From positions 37,335,183 to 37,399,182 of the forward strand of contig CM077116.1 in NCBI GenBank assembly GCA_039619475.1: a stretch of DNA of 64,000 bases. Reading direction: 5' to 3'. The first letter of the stretch is position 1. Every line of letters begins with the position of its first letter. This DNA comes from Icerya purchasi (taxonomy: Eukaryota > Arthropoda > Insecta > Hemiptera > Monophlebidae). The position numbers and the translations under genes are program-made. Shown here piece after piece: positions 27,201 through 42,718 of this stretch. Under the pieces are notes generated by a model. The model had not been told where the DNA came from, did not search any database, and was given only the letters and a program-made list of their open reading frames with translations.

Positions 27201-29785
27201 GCGAAAGATTTTTCCAAACTTAATCTTCAAATGTAATGCTTATCTTGAAGTATCTATCTGGATTTTGTTTTTTCATTAAAAATGGGACTAATCAAGTCGG
27301 GCGCTTCATCGTGTTACGCGACCACAAAATTTCATTATTTTCTTCCTAATTTTGACAGCTTCCTTTTTCCCCTCCTACATTGAACTTATATCATTGTGTA
27401 TTCTTTTTTATTCACCGTTTGAATTTCGAAGATTTTTCTTAGCATCTTTGGGTGTCGTTAGTCGATAAAATTTCTTTTTTCATTGAAAAAAAAGTTTTTT
27501 TCGCTTACGTCGCCTAGGCTAGTTAATTATTGGCCATTTATTTTTGTTGTTTCTTTCCATCGGTTTCTAAACGATTTTATACCAATTCCGAAAAATGCAT
27601 AATACAGTGAAACTTTTTGTGAAAATGTTAGTTGTTCTTTTCCTCCCCCGTTTTGCGGAAATAGTACAAAACCTTTTGAATTTCACGACTACATTGTGAT
27701 TAAAAAAGAAAAGAAAAAAAAGATATTTACATCTATAGCCTGTAGGCTGTAGTTATTTAAATAGCAGACGATCGTGTAGTTCGGTGGCAATTTTTGTCAG
27801 TTACGACAGAGATTCGAATGACGAATGTTTAAAAATACTTTAATCTCAGTCATAATTATTATCCGACGAAACTGTAACTGTTCCATGCTAGATATATTAT
27901 TTAAAATAAAATAAACGTTCAATTGAAAATTTAGTTAAAAAATTTGATTACAGAATTTGTTTTTCATTTTATCGCATCAAAGCAGTTTGTATACCACGTT
28001 CATTATCGTCACGGTGTGATTTGTACTTTGTGCCCTTTTAAAGTCTCAAATATGGCGACTAACTCAAATTGTTTCGACTTAAAGGGGAATATTGAAGTAT
28101 TAAATCGGCACTTGAAGGCTGGAATAAAAACAGATGTAAAGGAAAAATATTTTAAAGTTAACGAAAGAGTTAAATAGGAAGGATCCTATTATCACCGGTT
28201 GTGTACTCGAAGAAATATGTTTAAAGAACTAAACTGGGAAAAGAACAATGGATTAAATACATGTATGAAAAAAGAGTCTCTAATTGAAAATTTGCGAGGT
28301 GTTCTCTTTAACTCTTTAGAGAGATTAAAAAAGTATAACAATAGAATTAGATGAACCAAGAAATAAAAAAATGAAAAAAAAGATGCTACAAGTTTAAAAA
28401 ACTACCATTAAATTTAGTTCGGTGATCCTTTATATAAAAATAATGACGTATTTGCCAAAAACTGCCAAGCGTAGTCTTTCAACGATAATTCTTGTCTTCT
28501 CACATGTGTAATATACATGTACCTGTGCATAGAGGAAATTATGCTGTAGCATATAGTTCCGCATAAAGTGTGGAATTTTAAAAATGTAATTTAATTTCAT
28601 TCAGTACCGTTATTTGTGCGTTTTGTTTTCAGTAGGTTGTCTGAAGTGTTGTTCATGAATTAATGTATCGAAAAAAGCGCGCTCTTAATGTTTATATTCT
28701 TCGTTGAGTTGTAAATTGTTATTTTAATTGTTTATCATTTTTTTATTTTTAGTGTTTTTTAAAAATTTAATTCTAAAGGATACATGGAATCGACGGCATT
28801 ATTCAAATATAAATGTATCAACATTTTTTTGATTTAGTTTTTTGATATTACTGATCTAATCCTATATAATTTTGCTCGATCAGTCAGCTACCGTGACGTA
28901 CTTAGTTAGGCAGCAGTGTTTCCTTCGGGTAAAACCGGGTTCGATTACCGCCGCCGCACATTGACACTTTCAAAAATTTCACTCGCGCTGGGTTGATGTC
29001 CATAGTTGACGCGCCCAAAAGTAAAAAAAATACTTTTACTCGATGTTAGTAATAGAATTTTTTGAAATCCAAATAATTTTTTCTTTTTTCTTTTACTTCA
29101 AAATAAATATTTTATAATGACAAAAATATCTATAATTGAGGGGCAAAGCGTATTCCGTTGTATAGAGCTTGTTTCCGCGCAATTACCATTTCGTTCTAGA
29201 CTAGATCGTGGCAATTATATTTACAAACTTTAGATTTTTTTTTATCATAGTTTATCATCATTATCGTTGTTTCGGTATTGTTTTTGTTTACAGAGGTCGC
29301 AGGAAGAGGTTTCGTTATCGGAAAGTTTCCAAGAACTGGATGAAGAGGAGGAAGAGGAGGAAACGGTAACTGAAGTTGCGGTTTCTGAAAAGACGTTGAA
29401 ATTTAAAATTTCTACAGAGAGGTCTGTACACTATTTTTTTTCCTCTTTTTCTCTTCTCCCTCCCCATTATTTGTAGGCAGCAGCTACGTAAGATTTTTTG
29501 GATTTTTTTAATCTCTTTTTTTTTAAATTTTTTATCTAACGCGTGCATGTAAACGGGCATATTTTAGTGTACCCTGTGGAAACGGTCGTTTACAGTCAAT
29601 ACATTCTATGTTTTGTATCTCCGATTTTTCTGCATAACATAATGAGTACACTTCTGTGTAAATACAAACAAGTTGAACTCCATATTTGCGCATTTTCATA
29701 TTGGCGTAGTTGGCTTCAGATGAAGGTAGTTGCTTCTTTTTATTAACGTGTGTTAATATTAATATTTTAAGCGTGTATAGGTTAT

Positions 29786-29818
<33 letters not shown>

Positions 29819-32800
29819 TGTAAATAAATGTATTTACATACTTTTTCGGTTCCATAATATAGTCGCATTTTAAATAGGCAATAACAAAGCTTGAAGCTGT
29901 GATATAGTAACGTGTACTTTTTAAATTACTCTTATATTTATAAATTTTATGGATTTTCATAAATGACTATTCGGTTCACAGAATTAATCCTTTTCAGATA
30001 TTCGTATGGGCGAATGCGAACTGTGTAATGTCATTTTACTTATTAAAGCTAAAAACGGTATCAAAATACAATCGCCCAAGTTCCCCTCGATTATAATATC
30101 GTATACCAACTTTGGCGAATGTTCAAAGAGATTACTTACTACATATTTAAACCCATACTCAAGATGATAAATAAATAATTTAAAAAAATAAATCAATAAA
30201 TAAAGAAATATAATTTCCGAAAATAGACGAATTTTTAAAATTTTAACCTTAGTGGATTCTAATATATATTATCAGCGCAATATTATCAACTTCAGTTATT
30301 TGAAATTTGCTCGGAAACACTGTTTTTCTTTTTAAATTAACGAAAATTTTAAAAAAAATGGCACTGTATATAATAAGTATAATAAACGTTGTAATCACAC
30401 AAGTTGAAACGTACTAACGATTAGCCTTCATTAATCTCAGCGTAGCATTTAGATGTAATCAATTTTGCATGCAGCTTACCTCAATAACGCGTACTGTACA
30501 AATTGCTGATTAATAATGATTTTATAATCTCGCGGCCGCGAAATATATGCTACCTTAATTTAAGGGAGAAGTGTTTATTGTGTATGTATGCGTATGTATA
30601 TATATATATTAACGATTACGTAATTCTTCCGCCGGGGGTAATGTGAAAAGGACGTTACGGAATTAATGTTGTTCTTTGGCAATGTTCATTTGTAACGTTG
30701 TTATCTAACAAGTTAGATCACCGTCATCATGGTGTACCTATAGTTTTCAATTTAGAGTTTTTATAAAACAGGAGCTTAAAAAGAAGAAAAATGATGTGAT
30801 CAAAGGAAACAACTCATCTATAAGCATTATGGATGAACTGGTATGGAATTGGCGAGATTCGAAGTACCGAGTTCAAAGAGATAATTTAAACGTCAGTTAT
30901 GATGGTATTTAAGACTTCATTTGTGTAGATGAGTTAGGAAGTGTATTTTACCACAAGTCGAATTAAATTATCAAAATGCTGATTACTTGCTGTTGAATTT
31001 TCGAAATTGCTTGCTGCTCATCAAGCGCACGCCTTTAATTCTATGTTGAAGATATGAAATGTACGACATCTGTAAGTTTGAAAATTTGTCGCTTTGCACT
31101 GATAATGAACAACAATACGGCTAGCGCTTGATAATTGGGGTAAAAGTAAATAAGTTAGAATTGAAGACTTATGCAGAACACACACTATATTCTGTAATAA
31201 CAAAACGGTACCTGTGGTCCAATCCGTCGAATGAGTAGAAAGTGTTTGTTTAAAAGCCCCGAAACGGATAAATGTTCGATATAGATTTATGTAAATGATG
31301 AGGTCTAACGTGTTGAACCAGAAAATGAAATGAACGGTAGATGTTACCAAATAGGACATGTAAGCTTGATCAACATTTGAAAACGCTATAGGGAAAATTC
31401 AATATGTTAGCAGATGGGAGGAAATTTACGAATTTTAATTTATCTACAAGGAACAATTTGGCATAGTAACGAAGTTATTTATGAATTTGTTGGTCACTTA
31501 GTGCGAGTCATGACAGTAGTAATTTAGGACAACTACACCCATGGTAACTAAAATAGACTTTGTACTCGTAGATTACGGTCGATTGCATAAAGCTCCGCTC
31601 TCTTTCGAATGGTGAATGTGTATTAAGTATTTTCATGTTTAGTTGTGTGTTGTACTTTTGAATGTATCTAATTGTGCATGTAAAGTATAACGTCTGAGAT
31701 ATAGGTAGAACTTAAAAATATTATAACCATCAGTAACTCTGTTTTTTATTATGCGAAACGAAAAAAAAAAAAAAAAACAAGAAGTAAATAAAGCAATTTT
31801 TGCTGCTCGTGTAAATAGACAGTTTCGTAAAATAATTATATAATTAAGTTATTCAGAACAGCAGACAAACGGCATATCTGAAGCGCGCTACGAAACGAAA
31901 CATTTTTTTCGCTGCACGGAATAATGTAGTGTCATGGATATATGTTTTTGAGATTAGCATAATACTTGATTATTTTTTAAATAGTAAATAAACGTCGGGA
32001 CCGCGAAATTATACAAACAAATTTAGAATGTCCCTCAGTATAAAAACAGAGATATTTTGGCTGCTCTGTTATCAATGGCCGGTTGCGCTATTCATTATTT
32101 GCTTCCGGAATTGTCTTGCATCCTATCCGCCATAATCTATTTTTCCGTTGAATTCCTGATGAGCTTTGAATTACATCAGCCGTCAGTGTTTACTAACCTT
32201 TCAACATTGTTTAATCAGCATGATCAGCATCTAGTAGTCAACGAAGTTGTAAAACTAGTTTCAGCAAGGTCAGATTGAGCAGAGATTTTCCTACAAATTG
32301 CAGCCCGTACCGGTATTCAAGGAAGTGATCGAGCACATCAGTGTCGAACGTTCAACTTTCATCATCCGACCTGAAGAAATGTATCAAAATCAGGACTGAA
32401 GACATTGTGAAGGAGAGAGTGACAATTGACTTTATCCCCACCCCAATAAGCTTTGTCGGTTTAAGTTTCCCCTAAACGACTTTACACTTACTCAACAAAA
32501 TCGAAGGCGCTCTGTGCGGCATTATCTTCCCCTTAAATCCTCGCTTCCCCACATTCCTTACACAAAGCATTAATCTTCCTCCTTCAGTCCTTCTCCTCTT
32601 CAAAGACGACCCTTCCTTTCTGCTTAACCTGATCCTATTCCTTCATAAATCCGGTTTATATTTCTTAGTCTAATCCTCGTTCTTCTGCGTCCTTAGTCAT
32701 AATTGTTGCACAAAAAAAAAAAAAAAAAAAAAAAGAAATTCGATAAGGACTAATCCACTTATTAGTTCGTCGACGAAGTAGATTTATAAAACAATCTATT

Positions 32801-35800
32801 AGCTAGCGATATAGCGCTTGCCACGCTCAATACAGCAGTTTTTGTTTTCATTTTTTATTTTTTATTGCTATAGGTGTTCGAATAAAGGTACAATCGGTGT
32901 GACCTAATTTTATTTTAGAAATAAAATTCATTCTGGATCATTAATTGCAGTTTCAGTCTTTTTTATACTATACACCATTGCGCTTAAAACATTTAACGCA
33001 TTCTTTCTTCTCCTTTCATCATTGTCGTCTTGTGGCGGGTCCTTGAAAAACTTGCTCAAAACGTTCTACGTCCGATTCGAATCTTTGACCTTGCAATACT
33101 TTTTTCAGTGATAGAATAAGCCAATAATCGCGCAAGTTCTGGGCTATAACGAGAATGCGATATTACCTGAATTTTTTCAAAAATTCGTAAACGATATTGC
33201 TGCCACGGCGTTTCACTGAAACAGCGTACACAGCTACACATGACTGATTTCTGGGACTCAACGTAAAGCGAGTACGAAAAGACAATAATTGCAAAATGAG
33301 AGAAGAAAAAATGTGTTAATTTGTCCGGCATGATGACGGATACTTCGAAAACGACCGAGACAGCAATAACGATTGTGATTCTGAATAATTTTGTTTATAA
33401 AATACAATTTTCCGTTAGACCTTTCAGGGTTCAATGGTTTTTTAAGGTGGTCGATTAATACTACACCATGCGATAAAATTAAGAAAACATAGGTCACGTA
33501 CGGACATAGAACGGCGGACACATATTTTGTCTGCGTCTGTCACTGAAAAGAATGAAGAGAACTATCCTACATTTTGCAACTAAAAAGCGTAGAAAAATTT
33601 GCACACAAACTAAATGTTACTTTTCAGTTACAAAGGAGATGACTGCGTATAAAAGAAATAAAACTAACAGCAAAAAATAACTCGATATCTATTTCGAAAT
33701 TTAATTCTTTTTCAATATGCCGCAAACAAACAGGTATCCGGCACGATTAAATTGCGCCTTTCACTTTGTATGTATCATTTTTTAAAAAAATGTCGTTCCT
33801 ACAATAATTAAAGTAATCTTTATTTATAACTAACAATAAGATAAACGACAATTATTTCTCTTTTGGCATTATTACATCTCTGAACTTTTTATACTTTATT
33901 GTTAAGTTTGACTATTTTTTCGGATTAAAATGCTAAATTGTTCAATTTTCGAAATTTTACTTAATTGTCTATTAGCTTTCCCCACACAAAATGTTATAAA
34001 TTCATCTTCAATTTTTCTTTTTTCACGATATCATCATTTATACGTTTTTTATTTTATTTTTTTCGTCTTTTTCTTCTTCATCCAACAATAAATCTGTTAT
34101 CGCCAAATTTTTAAAAGTAATGTTACTTGAACATTTTACGTTTTCTTAAAAACTCCGTGAAACATTTGATTTAACTTAAATTTTAGTAAAAAACACGTCG
34201 AAGATTCACTTGATAAATCACGTAAAATTACAACAGCGTTCACCTCGTTAATAAATGTAAATGTACATCAATTTTCCACCAAAGTCATGCGATGTTTATA
34301 AATATCAATACAAATCAATTTTTTGTCGTTACCGTACATAGTCGTGTCGTGTCGCCTTGTATTATATCGTGCGAATTGATACATTCACAGCGAAGCTAGA
34401 AATTGTACCGTGCACGATGAGCGCTCTATCTTTAGCTAATAGAATGTTTTACACACTTATTTCGTCGGTGGACCGATAGATGACTTTATCTGTGTCGTAA
34501 CGAACTCTCAGTTTTATTTGTGGCGGGAATAATAATAATAATTATAATAATAATAATAATAAATAGGAAGCTCTTTACGATGCTTGAAAGTGAAAGTTTT
34601 AAAAAATTAAGGAAGGCTGCGTGTTATTGGGAGATAATGAAAGGGAAATTTTCTCTAATCAGTGTTCAAACTGCTGATCGAACCTTTAGCGCAACACTGA
34701 ATTCAATTTGTTCAGCGTACTCCAGAGTTAATAGGCAAATCGATTTAATCAAGCTGATTAGGGAATATTTCATCCATCTGCAAATTATCGCAAGTCAATA
34801 CTTGTAAAGGACGCCGACCGGAGAAAATCCAAGGGAACTGCAAAAATTATATGTAGTTCATTTCAACGAAAATTATCGAGATTTTTCGACTTCATATTGC
34901 TAATCTCTAAACAGCTGCACTAGTTTCCATTTTCTCCCCCTCTCTCTCTCTCTCTTTAACAACTATTAAAAATGCATTTAGAACATTAACCGCCAAATAG
35001 TATTATCGTTAACGATAATTCCTTTTTATTCACGCATGCAATTTACTAAAATCTAACCATTGCTATTATAGATTAACATTAATTTTATAGTTAACTCTTT
35101 TATTTTCTTTCCACTTTTAAACTGTTAATTATTTTATTGTTAGTTTTTAATAATTTTTCTGTATGTTTTCATAGCGTCGACGCGGTTGTTCTAATTTAAA
35201 ATTTCTCGTTTTTAATGCGTGTGTTTAATGTGTCATTATAATCTTTGCTGTTAAAGACCGGTAGAATGATACACATTTGCTTTTGATAACAGTTTTCTTA
35301 ATTTTAGTTCGGGCAGCAAAAGCCATCCTGGAAGTAGGAAAGGCAGTCGCGAAAAGGGAGGACAAGATTTTGAAATTTCTCGCTCCTATCGTTACGAACG
35401 ATCTAATCGTACAAGCGATAGCGGTGCCGATAAACGTAGTTGGTCGTCCAGTGAAAACACTAGCAGCGCCGACGACAAGAGGTATTATTGCACAATCTCT
35501 TTTCTTCCCATTCTTCCGCTCTCTCTACTAGTCTACTATTTTTGTGTATAATGCACACACACGCCACTAGATACTGCTCCCCCATGTATGTATGTATGTG
35601 TCCACTCTAATCTATATTAGTGTTTGGGAAATCTCGAAACAACTGATGAAATTCCCGTACAACCCGATGAAATTATACATTGCCGCATTTTTTACATCTG
35701 AACAAATGCACCCGTTTCTGTTGTCAAAAGTCACACTACCATTACAGTCATAGAGTAATTTTTATTTTAAAATATTACCTTTTTTTTTTTTGCACAAAAT

Positions 35801-35980
35801 ATTTTTATACGTTTTTATCTTTTAATGAAAATTATCTCTTTTTAAAAAATTGACCACCCTAATGTGCATCGGTAGTCACTCTTTACAGTCATTTAGCGTT
35901 TACTACTGGCATTAATGACAACACTGTTTTCCAGAAATGTTCGTTTTGCTTACTGACTTGCCAAAATACGGGTTTGTTGA

Positions 35981-36011
<31 letters not shown>

Positions 36012-39000
36012 TTTTTTACGCAACCATTATTCAGTCGTTCTTTAGTAAATCTTAAACAATTATTTTACGAGGAGAGACGTGCGAGTTAATCTTCAAAATA
36101 CGTCGAAAGCTCCATCTAGAAATGTTTAATTATACATACCGCATCTTTCAAGTGTCGCCGTTGACGTTTGAACCTATACTAAGTGGGAACCCCATTTCCT
36201 CCTTACCTGGTCTTTGTTTACATACGCGGCATGGAATGGTAAATCGTCATCTTTTATGAAATGTCCGATCATGTTCATCGTCGAGTAATTGCAGCTTCTA
36301 ATAACCGATGTTAATGATGGTTTTTTTTGTTTCTTTTTGTATTCATTATAAAACAGCGTGCAGTCAAATTAGACAAGAATTTTCGCGGTAACGCGGCTTT
36401 AAAACGGTAGCGTGACTTTTGTCCCAGCTTGCATAATAATCTCGAAATGAGTAAATTAGTTTACGCGTATATGAAAAAATTGGCACCATTGTTATGCGGC
36501 GAACATGGGAAAATTCTAAAACATATATGTAAAAGCATGAAATAGATGGGCAATAAGTAATATGGGAACAAGTCAGCGACGCGTATCACATTATGTATGA
36601 ATTTATTCTGACCAGTGATTTAGAGAAAACAGCTGCGATGACAGTGATAATTTATATATATTGAAAATATACATTTATACCTTTCCGTGCCTTCTGCCGT
36701 AATTCGTGATATTTTTTACATTTCCACGCCCCGTAAATTACCTTATTGTCTACCACGGTATATTCAATTCACTGCAAACATATGAAACACAGTTTTTTTT
36801 TTTTTTTTTTTTTTTTTTTGGTTTTTGTTCAGAAAATTATTCATTATTATTACACGACGCAAGACTTTATCTGTCATACGTCGACGATGAACTGCGCATG
36901 AATACAATCACGCAAAAGTAAATCTGACTTAAAAACTAGTTTAAAATTTTGTGAAATAGTTTACTACCGTTTACAACTGGAATGTGTCCGAACTTTTAAA
37001 TTGTAAACAATTAGAAATTTTAAATAATTCTTAATTTGTTTCATATAAAATTAACTGAAAAAAAAAAACTAGCTAATAACGGATTACTTTGATGTTTTAA
37101 CTTAGTCGTACTTGCAAATAATTTTAAATTGCCCTAAGTAAACTTCACAAAAAAAAAAAAAACCCTAACCAAACAGCTAAGCTGTAGTCGCAGATAATTT
37201 TTAATTGCTTTATGTAAAGTTACAACGCATTAGAAACAAGCTGTACAAATTTCCAGACCATTTGTGTGTGTCGTCATCGCATCTTTCACTACTCGCTGCT
37301 AGGTACCTTAATGTAGAGGAAGGTTCGAATTTCTAAGAGTTAGTTATATGTAGTGTTTTTTATCGCCGCCAGGCGGCGCTGCAATATGGCCGTGTCTCTC
37401 TGCGCAATTTGCCGTCTAAATTAAACAGGTGACCGAAGAAGTGATTTTCATTTTTTATGATGTTTTTTTTTTAAATTTTTCAAATATCATTACTGTCATT
37501 ATTTTTCGAAACAATTTTCGCTTAGTTGATAAATTTTCACAAATGTGTGTAGTTTTTTAAATAAGTGCAGCTTTTTTCCACTGGGCAAATGAGAGTGTGT
37601 AATCGAACAGACTGTGAAATAGGAAAAGAAACTAATGAAACTCAAAGCGAACACTGTAGTCTTGATTTTTTCAAAAATGTAGCGAGTCTTCACATCGATA
37701 TAAGCGAAAAAGAATTAATGACAACATGGTAGCAAAAATAAGGGAAAAGACAAATGTACTCGATCCTTTAGGAATGTTATTAGAAAAGTTTATCAAAGTC
37801 AAAGAATGCCTTACCCCCCGTTACATGATTCGCTGAGCACGGCTTATCATCTCTCTTCGTTATGGCCATGTTTGTAATCGTGTTTGTTCGGTATTGCTAT
37901 AGATTCTTCTAGATGATGGAATCACCGCTATCGTCAGCTTTAACCGACGACAGCTAGGGAATAGAAGAGAACTGTGGCAGATGATAGGAAAAGAGCAGCA
38001 AATCGCAAATAATAATAATACTTGCGCGTGCAGTTGCAGGAAGAAATCTACACACAAAAGTGAAAAAGAACAATGTTTTGCTTATACCACTACTTTTAAA
38101 CCAGTTAATTATGTACGCACCTAAACATTTATTCGGTGTGAATCGTCGCAGTGCAGAATAAACTGGTTTGTCTTCTAAGAAATAAATGTTTCAGCTTCTA
38201 CAGCAGAACAATTTACACTTACAGAACTGTACATCACCTTTTTCTATGCTCCATTTATAACAGCACTGAATATCATTTGTCCGTTTAGTTTATTATGTCA
38301 GAATTATTATATACACATCTATTCGCAGCCGAAATTCCATCGCATCCGCCCTGTGATACATACCTTTCCGGATCTACGCATCACGGTCCTTGTTATATTT
38401 TTCATTCCTACTTTATGTTAAATTAACAACATAAACCTCTTGCATAAAACATGTGTTCGCGCGCTAGTACATTCTATACTACATATATGGAGTAACATTA
38501 ATATTCAGGCATTGTTTCGAAAAATTTGTTTTGAAATCAAAAGGGCTTAAACATGTTTATTTCTGTAAGTTGTTTATTGAAATAAAATCAATCAAAACCG
38601 CTTAAATACACTTTAAGAAAAAAGTAAGTTTAAGAAAGTTAAATAAAACGTTATCACAGTAAAACGAAAAAAAGGCTACCGAATTTAGACACGCAACATT
38701 AATATTCCGACGTGGCACGCACGTGTATCAGTAATACAACGCTGCTCTTCCGGTTCTCCCCGAGTATGATTTACGTAATGCACTTACAATTAGCGACACT
38801 GCCTGTTTTTCCTTTTTTATGGGGGGGGGGGCACACCAGCTATGAACATTAACCCACCTTGAATTAAATTTTTTGGAAGTTTCAGTGTGTGGCATCGGGA
38901 TGTTCTACCCGAATGAAACACAATTAACCAATCAGTTACACCACGGTAGTTAACTAAATACTGCCTGTTGTTATGAGATTATAATTAATACTATCCCGTG

Positions 39001-42000
39001 AATCGTTACAATAATGCTGAATAAGTGAATTTTTAGTATTGTGTATAAACCACTGAATGTGCCTTTCGAAAAAAAATAATTGCCAATTTCGAATATCGTG
39101 TGAAAAACGTATGTCAGGAGATAAAATGGTTTCTTTACTTACTGACACAGTTTATGATATTTAAATGAAATAGAAAAATTGAATCTAAATTATTCGTTAA
39201 GACGGGGCAACTGGAAAAGCTTTGCGATCAAGATCAAAGATTTATCATGCGAATGGTGGCAAAAAATCTGAAAGTGACTGTTCCAAAATCGGTTCTCCTG
39301 AGCTATACGCGGGTGGACTCGGAAAGAAATTTCTGCTGAAGCAATTCGTGGAATTATTAAAAATAATGGTTATAATTAGCAGATTGGCAGATCTAAATCG
39401 CACACCAATGCACTGAATAACAAAAAAAAAGAAAAAATTGTCCCAATTTTCCTAAAAAATATAATTCGGCGCATTTATTTTCATTGTCGAGTTGAAATAT
39501 GGTATTTTGAGTCCGTTTAAGTGATACCAAGATAATGATTTAAAACGCAAAGCGCGTGAAACACGAGAATGGTTGTAATATAACCTTAGAAAGTATTAGA
39601 AACAGCGTCTCAGTTATCGGACTGTAATCCGATTAAACATTTGTGACATTATTTGCACAGAAAAGTTCATCAAAGGTTACTTCTCAACCGATTTCAACTA
39701 AAACATCGTCTATCAAAAAAAAATGGAATAAAATTTCGTTAAATTATGTGAAAAATTTAGTTTTATCGATGGCGCGACGATTAGCAGCTCTGTTATTAAA
39801 GCTAAAGGCTTACATACACCGGATACTAATAAATCATTTCAGTTTATCCAATTATTGTATTTTTAATTTATGTCGCGATATTAATGCTGCGTTGTTATTT
39901 CTTTTTTTTTTTTTTTTGATCCTAGTTGGTTATTTTGTTTTTTAATTTCGTTTTGTTTTTACGAGTAAATATGTCTAAGAAGATTTGTGTTGTGTACATT
40001 TTTTAAATTTACATTAATAAAAGATTACTGTTTGATTTAATAATCATGTAGTTGCATTTATCGATGTCCGAATAATAATGTTACTGTATATACTTGTTTT
40101 CCGTTGCTTTTTAAACAGAATTTTAATTAGTAATTTTACACGAAAACGGTTTCTTCTTTTAATTAGATTACATCCGATTCAATCTCTAATGTCCCGACTG
40201 AGTCTGTACACAGTTGTGTAGATAAGAAGGCAAAAATTTTTAAAATTCCTATTTCTGTAACAAGTACTATATTTCATACAGCTCGGTCCGCTACACATTG
40301 ACTGTGTAAGCTTAGACTAATATTACCAGTACGACATCTACATTGACGATACCGTACTACATGCTGTAATCAGATCGGATGCTATTTTTTTGAATTCTCT
40401 AAGCTTAAAAAAGGGACATACCCGAATGCGTGTCCGTATTATTAAGCATGGCGACGATATATTATACGCAAAAAGTTTCTGTGATGCGAGAGAAAATTAT
40501 AAACGGGGAAATTAGATTTAAATAAATATTGCGAATTATGAGAGTGGTGCTTCCGCTGAAAATTGGTTGTTGATTTAAATTTATGTTATAACCTCGGCCA
40601 TTTCTGTAATATTGTTTATCTCGTACACGACCAGAATATTTTTATTTGTTCAATTTTTTCGTATACGAAGCTTCAATGGCCGAATTCACTTAGGCGTCTA
40701 TCGTTCTCCATGGCAATGAAGGGGGTAATTACAAAGAATCATCATGCATCATAAATAATTTTATTTCTTTCAATAAGCTCTCTGACCATATTCGCGTTCA
40801 ATTGCAATGCCACTTTCAACATATTAATCCAAGTTAAAGAAAAAATGTGTCAGCCATTAACAACGCTAAATTCAAAGTCCAAAGAAAAGTTTCGGATACA
40901 TCTTGTAAAGTGATCTGTATCCGAAACGCTGAATTACAAAGTAACATTATTGTCCCGATGCCGAGAGATGAAATATGTCGATCTCTTTTATTCAGTAACT
41001 GGCTCGATCCGATGTTCCTATTTAATACTCATCCACCGGAGATAATAGTATTAAATGGAAACCCCCTAGTGTTAAGTTGCCCTTTCTTACTTTTTACACT
41101 CGAGATAATCTATGATGACCTTCCGATATTTTTTTCGCGCCGTCCGTCTCTGCATCGGGTATTTAGTTTTTAAAAAACTGAAGTATCGATAAAGTTAGAC
41201 ATCGTTTTGTATTGAACTGATTCAGCAGTTGGAAAATACGGGAAAATGGTATACATTTCAATCTGTAATCTACAGTATTCTCTCATACACATAACGGCCG
41301 TAGAATGTTTATATTGGTATTTCAAAATTTTCTTTTTTTATCTTTATATTTTAATGTCTTTTTTTGAAACAATTTTTTTTTAAATTCCCGCTTCAATATT
41401 TTAGAAAAAAATTATTTTCAGTCCTTAATTGTAATGTTAAAAACTTTCCTTTTGCGTTCAAAGTTTTCCCATTTAAATAACTTATAAATTTGAATTTTTT
41501 GACATGAATAATATGTCTTATGGCTGAGAATCACTCCGAAAATTTGCCCGTCCCACTGACCATGAACACTTAAGACCAAAATTAGGAGAGGTAAATGACA
41601 GGTCGATGGAGCTGAGAGACGAAGCATTTTAACACAGGTGAAAGAGCCATCGTTAAGAAGGATTAAATCACTTTGTAGGATAATGTTTCCCAACATAGAA
41701 CCATTGCTATTATAACCATTGCAGCTCAAAGTGGAGAGGTAGCGTTTCAGTCACTGCCCATATTAAAAGGTGAAGAAAGGGAATCAAGAAAGGATTGAAA
41801 AGGGAAGCTACGTAAATCATAGTTAGGAGGACGGTACGCTGAAATAAAGTTAAATGGTTTAGAGGAATTACTAGGAATGGAAATGTGAACAAGATTCAGA
41901 TTGAACGGATTAGATGAAATAGGGGGATAAATATCGTGAGTTATAAAATGGATATTATTTCTGATTTTTTTTTTTTTAAAATTTGTTGGGCTTGTCAGCA

Positions 42001-42590
42001 GCGGTTGCCGAATCGCCATATTTCTTCTTTTTTTTTTTTTTTTGTTATCATGCTCGTCAACCCGAGACCTTTATCCAGAATCAATTAGAAAAAAAGGAGT
42101 CAATTATATCTTAATACGATCAGTCATTGTTAGGAGGAAGATTTCGTAAAAACTAATAATTTGGCTTAAATGACATTATTTTATTTATTTTTTTTTTTGT
42201 AGAGAATTAAAAACTTTTCATTTAGATTTTTCCTATAAATCCAGTTGTTTACAAAACGACGGGAAAAAAATGTAAAAATTATGTACAAAAAATTGGCATG
42301 TAAAGGCTCAACAGCTTAACTGCAGTAAAACTATAACCAGCAATTTTGCACAGCTTTCGATGCTCCGTAACAAGCATGACTATAAACATTAAAATAGTAT
42401 ACAATGCTGTTGAGTTATAGAAATTTAAAAACAAATTCTGAAGTTTTACATGTTATTTAAATGAGAAAACTTTGGACGCAAAGGGAAAATTTTTAACACT
42501 AAAGTTGACAGAGAAAATTCTTTTCACCTATAAACAACGAAACCTTGAGGTGTAAATTGCAAAAAAATATTGTTTCAATAAAATCTCCCT

Positions 42591-42625
<35 letters not shown>

Positions 42626-42656
42626 CTATATGTATATATATATATATGTATCTATA

Positions 42657-42718
<62 letters not shown>

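Noticed and set aside
31021..31359. 112-codon minus-strand frame
   Set aside because: No similarity recognised, composition like intron, no flanking signals.
35277..35531. Open frame reading [20 protein letters not shown] as a separate small membrane protein
   Set aside because: It overlaps PDE9 exon h in another frame. Splice signals and phase support the Ser/Arg-rich frame instead.
40290..40560. YIDDTVLH block as RT remnant
   Set aside because: Neighbouring translation shows no ordered RT motifs. Not strong enough to list as an element.
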